Origin: Galerina marginata
Taxonomy: Eukaryota; Basidiomycota; Agaricomycetes; Agaricales; Galerinaceae
Direction of reading: 5' to 3'
NCBI GenBank assembly: GCA_023014335.1
Contig: JAECYW010000004.1
Span: forward strand, 1,922,001-1,986,000
Length of the DNA stretch: 64,000 nucleotides
Made by a program: the position numbers and the translations under genes. This document shows positions 26,475 through 35,582 of the stretch, piece by piece. Under the pieces are notes generated by a model, which made no database searches, was not told where the DNA came from, and worked only from the letters and a program-made list of their open reading frames with translations. Position 1 is the first letter of the stretch. Each line of letters opens with the position of its first letter.

Positions 26475-27270
26475 TGAAAGCCAGAGCCTGAAGTTTAGAG
26501 TGAAGGGGGGGTGAAAACAAGCTGCCGTCGAGGCGGTTTTTGAGGAAAATTAGAATCGGTGTCAGGCAGCCTGCAGGCCCAGGAACGACAGTGCTTAGAA
26601 TGCCCAGCGGAGCTCGTTGTTCGGTCGTACATGATTCTCAGTTCGAGCCTTATTCAAGACCCATAGCCTATGCTGTCGCTTGCAAGAGTGCAAGTAGCAG
26701 TCTTAGCTTGCAGACGATTATCAGTTAAGAGCTCAGGTAAACCAGCTCGTCTTTGGCACCTGGTTTTCAAAAGGTCGGTGCTGGGGATGTGAGCATGGAT
26801 GGACGAGTTTAAGGTGCTAAACGGAATGTGCTGCCAAGGGCCTTGGCGATAATGATCGGATAATTGCGAGCGCATGCAGATGTACAATTGCCACACACCT
26901 CGGATGGCGAAGCGAGCGCCCCCGCAGATTGACTATATTGTACCGAGGCGGCTCAACATTCAGCATGAAGTGATACATATTAAGTCTGTAACGTACAATG
27001 AACATCTGACTTCCAGGGTACAGTACCTACTATGCGTGTTACATCCCCATCCAACCTCGATACGAGGGCACGCAGATTGAACGGAATCGAGGACGCTCTT
27101 ACATCTACTGGAAGGGATGATGCATGAATAAATTACGAGACGATGGGTTGATATTCATGACGCTTCAGATGGTCTAACTGTAGATCAGCAGAAGTATCGA
27201 GCCAACTTGGGTCCGCGACTGTCTGCTGCCCAGAACAATGGTCATAGCATCTATTGGCTGAAAAAGCGAA
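26475..27270. other. Spacer between the tandem paralogues
   Basis: About 800 bp separating the 5' end of paralogue A from the 3' end of paralogue B. Short ORFs show no similarity to the paralogues or to known families. It presumably carries the promoter of paralogue A. Nothing else seen. Confidence 0.5.
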
Positions 27271-28659
27271 TCAGTTGGGCAGAGGAGCAAGCTGGGATCC
27301 AAGAAAAGACTCACCGGAGCTATCCTGTCGTTTGGCAAGAGCCGTAGCAATCAAGATGTAAAGTGCCCATCCACCAGAAAACATGCTCAACGTCGCAACG
27401 ATCACAGAGATGAGCAGTGGCCCGATATATTTCGGCTGTTGAAATCTACAAGGATAAACGACTTGGATCTGTGCAGGTCCAGAAATATTGACTGGAAGGA
27501 ATCGGCGGAGACCAGGCTCGGGATTGGTCCAATTGTCATACAAGGTCGAAGTTCGAGATGCGGCGTCGGAATTCCATTGAGTCGCCGGGAATGTAGCATG
27601 AATGGTGCTGTTGGTGAATGCTGGATTGAGGATAAAGTTGTTCAGACTAGGGATCCCCAGGTCTATCCGCACGGCTGCATATACAGCCTCAAGAATATTA
27701 TGCACGGGAATCTCGGTGTCAGCGTCCAAGACATAAGGATTGGAATCAGATACATTGTCACTGGAATCGTATGATAAAACTGTCGCGTTCGCGTATGCGA
27801 CGGCCGCACTGGACACTGCGAATTTGGGTGGTTTGATCCCACAGTCGGCTGCTAGGCCAAGTGACAAGGGGCAGAACGCGAAATCTGCCTCTAATGAGAG
27901 AATCATTATAGTAGTATAATTGGAAGCGACCAGGGCATGGTAGGTCCTGTCGCCAAGGTCCTGTGAAGCGGCTCGGATTCTGGTAAACCGAATTTAAAAG
28001 GCGAACATTTGACGAAATCAAAATTACGCACACGCCATCCAGAATTGCGCCTCTCATATCAGTAGTTCCATCGTTGAATAGTCGCGTCAAACCCAATAGT
28101 GGCGAATATCGGCCAGGAAGTAGACCCATGGAGAAAAATGTTTTTGCAGTGATCTTGAATAGGTTGTCTTGTTCGCATGCGACCACGACAGTAAAGTCGA
28201 CAGTCCATGTATGGAGGTCTCCGTTGAGATAGACAGATGAGACGTCGCAAAAAGTAAGTGGGGTCCCAGAGTAAGATATTGCGGATCCTCCTGCGTTGGG
28301 TTTGATGATGGTGTCAATGTTCCATTCAAAGAAACTGTAGTTGGTTGTGAACGAGTCCCCGACCCGGAAAAGGTGCGATTCGCATAGAGTGCCAGGTGTA
28401 GGCCGACGATATGGCATCCAGCGGTAAAACCACAGCGAGTCTGTGGCATTGAAATCGTCTTGAAAGGTGACGACTGTTTCATATCCGGTTAGTGGGACTG
28501 TAACGCAATTATTCCTCGTTCTGGTGGTAGAAAAAAGATGTGCTTACTGTTGAGGAGCACGAGGAATATCAGGGCTATGAAAGCGCCCAGTACAGACATT
28601 GGACCAAACCAACGCCATCTGAAGTTTCGTGTCACATTATACTGGAGTGTGAAAGGCAT
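27271..28659 (-). CDS. Predicted membrane glycoprotein, paralogue B of a tandem pair
   Basis: Function unknown; sister of the gene at 25052-26474. The start ATG (complement 28657-28659) gives an N-terminal membrane segment with NFRWRWFGPMSVLGAFIA, matching FRWGWIGPVSFIGACIA in the paralogue. The ectodomain keeps TLCESHLFRVGDSFTTNYS, several sequons and the CP...C motif (FCPLSLGLAADC), and the second membrane segment reads IVATLSMFSGGWALYILIA. Introns near 28498-28550 and about 27970-28033 match those of paralogue A in position; the latter joins a segment ending DGV to RIRAASQDLGDR. The C-terminal tail differs from paralogue A, being Ser-rich and ending in SQLAPLPN. The sequences have diverged in the sequon-rich middle, so the duplication is not recent. 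Could be a receptor-like or wall-sensing protein, but nothing proves it. Confidence 0.7.
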
Positions 28660-28897
28660 CCTGGACTAAGCCGAGCTTAATCAGAAATGCGGGGAGGATA
28701 GGTATAGAGAAACGCAGGTAAAGTATGAAAGCAAAAGGAAAAAGTAGCCCTTTGCCGTATACGTAGGCGAACGGAATTCATGCTAACAGTGAAGACAGTC
28801 GCGGTGGTTTCGTAATGTTTTTGCCTGCCCTGCCGCACGAGAGTCACTCATTCAGGTTCATCAGCAGTTCTGCAGGGTTCAATGGCTAATGCATCGC

Positions 28898-29527
28898 TTA
28901 TGTGTCACACTGCCTCGAATTCATTGTCCTATTGGGCAGGTAATGCATATTTTCAAAACATATTTTCTGGATGAAACCCTCACCTTTGCTCATACCCATC
29001 TGCACTCTAAACCATCCTTTCTCCCCAATACACTCTGTCACATTGACCAATTCGCTCATATCCTTCAATTCTTGCAGACCGTTTTTGGCACCAGCCAATC
29101 GTCTCGTCTGACTAACAGGCATGGGCTTCGTGTCTACGTGATGAAAATCGAGATATCGCAGACCTGCGCAGAAGGGAAATGGTAACATTATCTTACAGGA
29201 AATTGTTGCGAGGGACTCACCTCTGACATTTTCGAGGAACCTTTTTATGGAAGCCTGTTCTCCTTCAAAGACCAGAACGCCAGGCTTTCCTGTCTGCAAA
29301 CAAGAATTTTGAGCGAGTCCACAAGTAGATGAGATAGGTGCACTCTCGTACCTTGACGAAGCCCGACACATTCGCTTGCGTCGCAAAGCTTTTCAGCCGT
29401 CGAAACTTGGGAGGATTCGATATATCTGGTTACAAAGTATCAATCTATGACTGTACATGAAGAAATCACAAGTTTAAAGCATACGATGCATGCGAGCAAG
29501 TGCCAAGAAGAGCTGTGGACCCGACAT
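28898..29527 (-). CDS. DUF1115 / RWDD2-like protein lacking the RWD domain
   Basis: Short protein matching the C-terminal half of RWDD2 proteins (DUF1115, the Prp3 C-terminal ferredoxin-like fold). Key segments: FRRLKSFATQANVSGFVKTG, KPGVLVFEGEQASIKRFLEN, then after an intron GLRYLDFHHVDTK, and ELVNVTECIGEKGWFRVQMG. The start is the ATG complementary to 29525-29527; an intron near 29424-29480 joins MSGPQLFLALARMHH to ISNPPKFRR. Animal RWDD2 proteins carry an N-terminal RWD domain; here only about 14 residues precede the conserved block, so RWD is missing or split off. The C-terminus is uncertain: a possible 55-nt intron starting at GTGAGG would end the protein soon after MGMSKG instead of at 28898. 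Role unknown. It shares a 238-bp divergent promoter with the Rieske/AIF gene. Confidence 0.7.
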
Positions 29528-29612
29528 TATTTTATGCTTGCACCAAGCTTGCACTTCAAATTTGTGGTTGGCTGGAGATGTCGGCCCCCGGCCCGCTCAA
29601 CACAAAGTACTG

Positions 29613-29620
29613 TGACGTCA
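29613..29620. promoter_or_regulatory. CRE site TGACGTCA in a divergent promoter, with nearby CCAAT box
   Basis: Perfect TGACGTCA palindrome between the DUF1115 gene (ATG at 29527) and the Rieske/AIF gene (ATG at 29766). ATTGG, an inverted CCAAT box, follows near 29643 and an ATATAAG TATA-like element near 29739. The elements are seen; binding is inferred. Confidence 0.4.
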
Positions 29621-29765
29621 CCATTCAAAACTACGGCGCTTTGATTGGTCGCCCGGTTCGCTTACCATGCGATCATTGCGCTTTGCTTCCACATCTCTCC
29701 TCTCATTCTCTCGTAGGCCCGCTTGCCTCACCTTTACCCATATAAGATCATATTCGACTCATACT

Positions 29766-32215
29766 ATGTCGACGAAGACCTTAGCAGTTCTTGACGAATC
29801 TGAACTTAAAGATGGGCAAATGTGTGTTGTCTTCAGTTCTTGAAACTGATCAGATTCTTACGTTGGGTGCAGGAAAGAAGTCGCTTTTGAAGAGGGCAAG
29901 ATTCTCTTATCTCGTCTAGGGGACAAGGTTCACGCAACCAGCGCATTTTGCACACATTATGGCGCGCCTCTTGCGAAAGGCGTTCTAGCTTCCGATGGGC
30001 GGGTTGTTTGGCAAGTCCATCATAACACACTCTAATGTAATGACTCCTGAAGACGGATGACATTGATAGCCCGTGGCATGGAGGTATGATAACGACGACT
30101 TGCTACGAATGGATCGAATACCTGACACTATGTTAGCTTGCTTCAATGTCTGTACAGGCGATATTGGTATGTCGATCAAAGTACTTCTATTACACAGCAT
30201 AGGCATAGCCGACGTTTATATTTCCAGAGGATGCTCCAGCGCCAATGGCCCTTCACTCGTTCCCAACCCAAGTCAAAGATGGAAAAATACATGTAACGGC
30301 CAACCCAGCTAACACCCTCAAGGCCAATATGTCTCGACAGGCCACACTCCTCGCTACCGGCGTTAACAGCTCTGGTAAAGGCGTAGTTATCGTAGGGGGA
30401 GGAGCTGGCACATTCCACGCCGTTGAGAGCTTGAGAGAAGTGAGTAATACGGCTTATTGATCATCGTTCTCTCACAATGCAAATATAGCACGGGTACCCA
30501 GGACCAATCACAATTCTTTCTAAAGAAAGTCATAGCCCCATTGATAGGTAATGGTACTGATGTCTGAAGATTTTCCAACCACTAAAAGATCACAAAAGAA
30601 CCAAGCTCAGCAAGGCCCTTACCACGGATCCGGCTAAAATCGAGTGGCGTACTCCAGCCGACCTCAAGATTAAATATGGGACCAACCTTCGTCTGGGCGT
30701 GGTGAGTTCTTTAGTCCTTCATTATCTTGCTTACAACGATAACTGTACCCCAGGAAGTAACGTCCGTAGACATTGAGCAGAAGACTGTAATTCTCGATGG
30801 CGGAAAGGATATAATCCCTTATGATAAACTGATCCTCGCTTCTGGCGGTACACCACGACGTTTACCAATCGATGGTGCAGAGTTTGAGAATGTTTATACA
30901 TTCCGTGGTATCGACGACTCCAAGAAAGTCGATGCCGGTGAGCATATAATATCTTCCCGTAAAGCTGGCTTTCTTACCAATCTTTCAGCCGCCAAAGAAG
31001 GGAAGAAAATGGTCGTAATCGGAAGTTCCTTTATCAGCATGGAGCTCGTTGCGGCGGTTTCGCAGCGCAAGCTCGCTTCAATCGATGTCATTGGAATGGA
31101 AGAATTCCCCTTTGAACTCGTTTTGGGGAAAGCTGTCGGTGAGGGAATTATGAAAGTGGGTAGTGCGAGTGGTTCACCTAACTTGTGTGCTAACTATTCT
31201 TTTGTTAAGTACCACGAGGCCTGGCAAGGTACCAAATTCCACATGTCCAGTAAAGTGGAAAAGATTGTCCCAAGGGAAGATAATCCCAATCTTGCTGGCG
31301 GTGTCATTGTTAATGGAACTACAATCCCTTGCGACTTCGTCATCATGGGCGTTGGCGTTGCGCCTGCCACTCAATTCTTGAAGGGAAGCGGTATTGAGCT
31401 CGAAAAGGACGGCGGTATCAAAGTCGACGAATTTTTGAGGGTCAAGACTGGCAAAGATACTAAGAACGTGTATGCTATCGGTACGCTGAAATAACCGTTA
31501 TTATATGACAATTTTATCATTTTTGCAGGCGATATTGCGATATATCCTCAGCTGAACGGTGAAGAAACGAGGATCGAACATTGGAATGTAAGCGGCCAGA
31601 GGCTGAGCACGTACATATCTTGATCTATCACAGGTCGCCAGCAATCATGGCCGAGCAGTTGGCTCGACTATAGCTGGGAAACAGCAACCGTTCGTGAAAG
31701 TGCCGGTATTTTGGAGTGCTCGTGCGTCATTATTCGTCATGCAAACTTTTGTATTTTTCTGACCTGATGTTTTGCAGAGGGTCAGCAGCTACGTTACTGT
31801 GGTATCGGAGCCAAACATGAGGATGTAATTATTAAAGGAGTGCCGGCGGATTTGAAGGTTTGAAATTCATTACCAATAATTAAGACCTCCTGACACTGAT
31901 CTATCCGATTTAGTTCATTGCATACTATGTTAAGGGAGGAAATATTGTTGCTGTTGCGAGGTACGATTTTGCGTTGAGACCTATTCAAAGCCAGTGACCG
32001 ATGGCCGATTAGCATGCAAAATGACCCAGTTGTGATTAAAGCATCAGAGCTGTTGAGATTGGGTCTGATGCCATCTCCCGAGGAAGTCAAGGCTGGCAAG
32101 GTATATTTGATCCATCAATCTTTTCTTTTAGGTGTGACGCTGATTGGCCGAAACACAGGACTTGCTCTCCATTGATATCAGCACCGCAGGAACTCAAGGG
32201 AAGGTTGCCTCGTAA
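29766..32215 (+). CDS. Rieske-domain FAD/NADH oxidoreductase, AIF3-like
   Basis: Two-domain oxidoreductase related to animal AIFM3. The N-terminal Rieske domain (about residues 1-100) has both cluster motifs, CTHYGAPLAKG (CxH) and CPWHGACF (CxxH), the second formed across a GC-AG intron at 30011-30069. A pyridine-nucleotide-disulphide reductase domain follows, with FAD motif VVIVGGGAGTFHAVESLRE, the NADH-binding VVIGSSFISMELVA, and the second FAD motif NVYAIGDIA completed across an intron near 31485-31528. The C-terminal dimerisation-type domain ends GTQGKVAS. Predicted chemistry: electron transfer from NAD(P)H through FAD to the [2Fe-2S] centre; the acceptor is unknown. More than a dozen short introns. 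Start ATG at 29766, stop TAA at 32213. The two cluster motifs are complete, so activity is plausible. No clear targeting signal. Confidence 0.88.
30011..30069 (+). other. GC-AG intron inside the Rieske motif
   Basis: The donor is GCAAGT after ...GTTGTTTG and the acceptor is GATAG. Only this GC donor rebuilds the codon for the first Cys of CPWH; no GT donor in the area does so in frame. Confidence 0.6.
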
Positions 32216-32594
32216 TCTATCTATTAGAGAATTGGTGACGGTGAGGTAAGTAATGCACTCAATCCGGGTGAATCGGGTGCATCAATCAACTTTAATCCCT
32301 AGCAGCTTGATTAAGAAGACTGGAATATAAATTGTAATCGTTGTATCATTTGTATGTCATCATGATTAGTTCGCTATTGTTATGCTAGCCCCTGGGGACT
32401 CGGGGGAATGAAATGTATATTGACGCGTTATGTACGCGTATGTACGCGTCGTCACAGGGTCACAAATCACGAGTGGCTTGTTGCAATGTTGATGACCAGG
32501 ACAGGAAGTCTTCCTCTCAACCATTTCTTGCAGAATCTGATATTTGTTGGCATCTGGATCACTGGGCTGCAAATAAACCACAATCGAACGTGAA
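32216..32594. other. Intergenic region with the DNA polymerase eta promoter
   Basis: 379 bp between genes on the same strand. It includes the 3' UTR of the AIF-like gene and, at 32423-32449, three MluI cell-cycle boxes listed separately. No coding signal. Confidence 0.6.
32423..32449. promoter_or_regulatory. Cluster of three MluI cell-cycle boxes (ACGCGT)
   Basis: ACGCGT occurs at 32423, 32434 and 32444, that is, three times in 27 bp with 11- and 10-bp spacing, close to one helical turn. The cluster ends 146 bp before the ATG of polymerase eta. In yeasts MCB elements bind MBF (Mbp1/Swi6; Cdc10 in S. pombe) and switch on DNA synthesis and repair genes at G1/S. The sites are seen; MBF control here is inferred. 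Confidence 0.6.
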
Positions 32595-35172
32595 ATGGCG
32601 CACGACTCTCCAAGATCCAAGCTCATCTGGAAAGGCAAAGGCAAGGCTTCAGTTTCAGAGCCTGTAGAAGACAGTGACTTCGATGACCTCAATCCAGTAA
32701 TAAAATATCGGCACATTCTCTCCAACAATCTAGGCGTCCGGGATCCACTTCGGGTAATTGCGCTGTGCGACAGCGATGCTTTCTATGCCGCCTGTGAAAT
32801 GAATCGGCTCGGAGTCGATCAAGATACGCCTCTAGTGGTTCTGCAATGGGACTCCTTAATTGCTGTGAATTATCCTGCGAGGAAGTATGGCATATCACGG
32901 ATGGACAAGAAGAAAGATGCGCTGAAGAGGTGTCCGCATTTGAAGGTCGTGCATGTGGCGACGTACAAAGAGGGAGAGATGGAACCTGGATACTGGGACG
33001 ACGTGGACACCAACACACATAAGGTGTGTCCAAACTTGAAATTCCTCTGATGTTATTTCAAATGAAAGTTCAGGTGTCTCTAGACTATTATCGCCGAGAA
33101 AGCATGAAAATCGCTACCATGTTCAAAGAAGAGCTACCAGGATGTGAAGTTGGTGTGTTCAATTGCACGTTCATGGCATCGATATCGCTTTATTAATTCA
33201 TCGAGACCAGAAAAGGCATCCATAGATGAAGCTTTCATCGACTTTACGAAACCAGTTCGTGATATTATCTTGCAAAGGTATCCTCATCTTGTACAAGTGC
33301 CCCCCGATGCACCAGACGGTGTTGACACTCGACTGCCTTTGCCACCGCCAATTTTATGGGATAGCCTCGGAAATTTAATACCCGTGGATCCACCTCCGCC
33401 GCCCTCCGACGATAAGCCTTATGAAGATGGGAACGTTTTGGAAGGTGGAAGTGGCGAAGGGGCATCGGAAAGCAAGGAGGTCGATGTCAACGATATGCGT
33501 CCTACCTGGCACGATGTCGCTCTATCAATAGCGGCGGAACTTATGGGGAAGGCAAGGGAAAAGGTTAGAGTTGAGCTTGGATATAGTACATCCGCTGTTG
33601 GTTCTTCCTTTTCAAGGCAAGGTGTGACATAGACTGATATAAAGCTTAGGGCATCGCAAGAAATAAATTCCTGGCCAAGGTGTGCATCATCATAAACTTC
33701 TTTTCTTTTTCTAATCTGGTGTCAAACCCAGCTCACAGCATCGTATAAGAAGCTTAACAACCAGGTTTGTGGCTGTTATAACCTTTGAATGTCATTCTTC
33801 AAAACCGACCACTTACTTGCTCCACATAGAGCATTCTGAGGAATTCTGCGATACCAAATTATTTGAAACCTATGCAATTTCAAAAGGTGCCTGAATTGGA
33901 TCTTATGCACTCTGACCGCCAGCCTAATGTTTTCTTGAGATTCGGTTTTTAGGCGGTAAGCTTGGCGATGCTCTCGCGAAAGAATATGACGTATCTACCG
34001 TTGGGGATTTGTTGTGAGTCTCTGTACTCCTTCTCTATTCTAAGCATTAATGAAACATTCAATATAGAACTGTCAGCCTGGGTATTAAATCTCTTCACAT
34101 CTGGGATGTTATGATGTTGATAAAAAGAATTTAGAGGAAATGCAAAGTAAATTTGGGGACGATTGCGTATGGGTGTACGAAGTTTTGAGGTAAGGCACAT
34201 TAAGATGATAAAAAGAACCAAAATTAACACTCCCCAGAGGAATTGACAGAAGTGAAGGTATTTTCGCCCATTCAACCATACCTAGTCATGCAGTCAATGA
34301 TGCCCCATGCATAGTCAAAGATAAGGGCTCGAATCTCAATAAGAGCATGCTAGCGTCGAAAAACTTGCCGAAGCCGATTACAAAAGCTTCAGAAGGGCAG
34401 CATTGGATACGGGTCCTTGCCGCTGAACTTGCTCTACGACTGAATGACGCCCGACAAATCTCTCCGAATCTTTGGCCTAAGACCCTCGTTCTTCATGCAC
34501 GGAAAGGTGCGGGCCTCGCGTTATACCCCTTATAAATTAAATTGTCCGCCTTGCACAGGTTACGAAGCCGGGCGTTCGAAGCAGACCCCTTTCCCGTTCA
34601 CCCGAGAAGTGACTGTGGATACGATCGCTTCTGCTGGTGACAAACTCTGGAAAGAACTAGTCGGAAATAGCACAACGTTGAAGGTATCCAGTGTGCAATT
34701 GGCATTCACGGGAATTGATGTCGCAGAGACTGGACAACGAAGCATAGAAGGTTTCTTGAAGCCTGCTTCTACTTCCTCTAAAAAGCGACCACGGGACGGG
34801 GACGATAGCATCATTTTACAGGACCAGCTGGAGCCACACGATCGAATGGCCGCTAGTTCAGCCGGGAATAACGAACATCATGATCTTGTCAACTACTCAG
34901 CTCAGGAGTTATCATATGGTTGTGCCAGATGTGAGAAGACATTCCAGCTTCCCACCGTTAATCAGTCAAGCTTCAGCCATCAGGACATCCAAGATCAATT
35001 GGCCAAGGCAAAAATGGAGCACGACGATTTCCACTTCGCCCAGGACTTGGCCAACCAAGGGAAACCTCGTTCAGTGATCAGCGTATCCGAGAAAGCAAGG
35101 AAGACGAGCAGCAAAAAGCGAAAGTTTGCCCCAGAAGAACCGAAAGGTATCGAGAAATTCTTTCGCAAGTAA
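32595..35172 (+). CDS. RAD30: DNA polymerase eta (translesion, Y family)
   Basis: Y-family polymerase that copies past UV photoproducts. The catalytic metal ligands lie in ALCDSDAFYAACEMNRLG (about 32760) and SIDEAFIDFT (about 33210), the latter restored by removing an intron near 33150-33210. The palm carries a long Pro/Gly/acidic loop (about 33290-33480), common in fungal enzymes. The fingers/thumb segment GIARNKFLAKL follows a junction near 33590-33650. The little-finger region spans about 34340-34740. The C-terminus has a ubiquitin-binding UBZ-type finger, CARCEKTFQL with HDDFH, and a final PCNA-binding box GIEKFFRK at the extreme end. Start ATG at 32595; stop TAA at 35170. Middle exons between 33620 and 34330 are very short and their exact ends are uncertain. 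The MCB cluster just upstream suggests S-phase expression. Confidence 0.9.
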
Positions 35173-35582
35173 TGTCAACGGTGAGCATCTCCACGTTTGC
35201 CATCATCGGCCATCATCCGCATCGGGGAAGGAGTACTCTAGAGTACTCTGTTCATCGTTGATGATGGTCGCGAGGTTGAATTTCATTGACATACACCCAT
35301 CATCTAACGTCAATAAACTGTCCATAAATAACTCAGCCATAAACACATGTACACACTTGTTTCCGGAAGGGTGCAGGTGATCGGGGCGACTTCCTGGTTT
35401 CTTTTCGCCTTTCAGTTCCATTCGGTCACTCTGCCTGGACTGGTTCCTTTTTGTCTTCAGGAGAGACATTTGTGGTTTGACGACTGGCGCAGGTCACCAC
35501 CACTACTTTATTTTTCGTTCTTTCCTGCCATCTTTTACTGTTTTGCTACCCGCGACGATTCCTTCAAGACTTTTCACGAGCT
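35173..35582. other. Intergenic region upstream of the GPCR gene
   Basis: 410 bp. CT-rich and T-rich sequence near 35490-35560 fits a promoter/5' UTR. No coding or RNA signal was found. Confidence 0.5.

Noticed and set aside
26580..26660. Possible tRNA with GTTCGAGCC and an upstream AGCGG box
   Set aside because: T-stem bases do not pair and the first box deviates from consensus.
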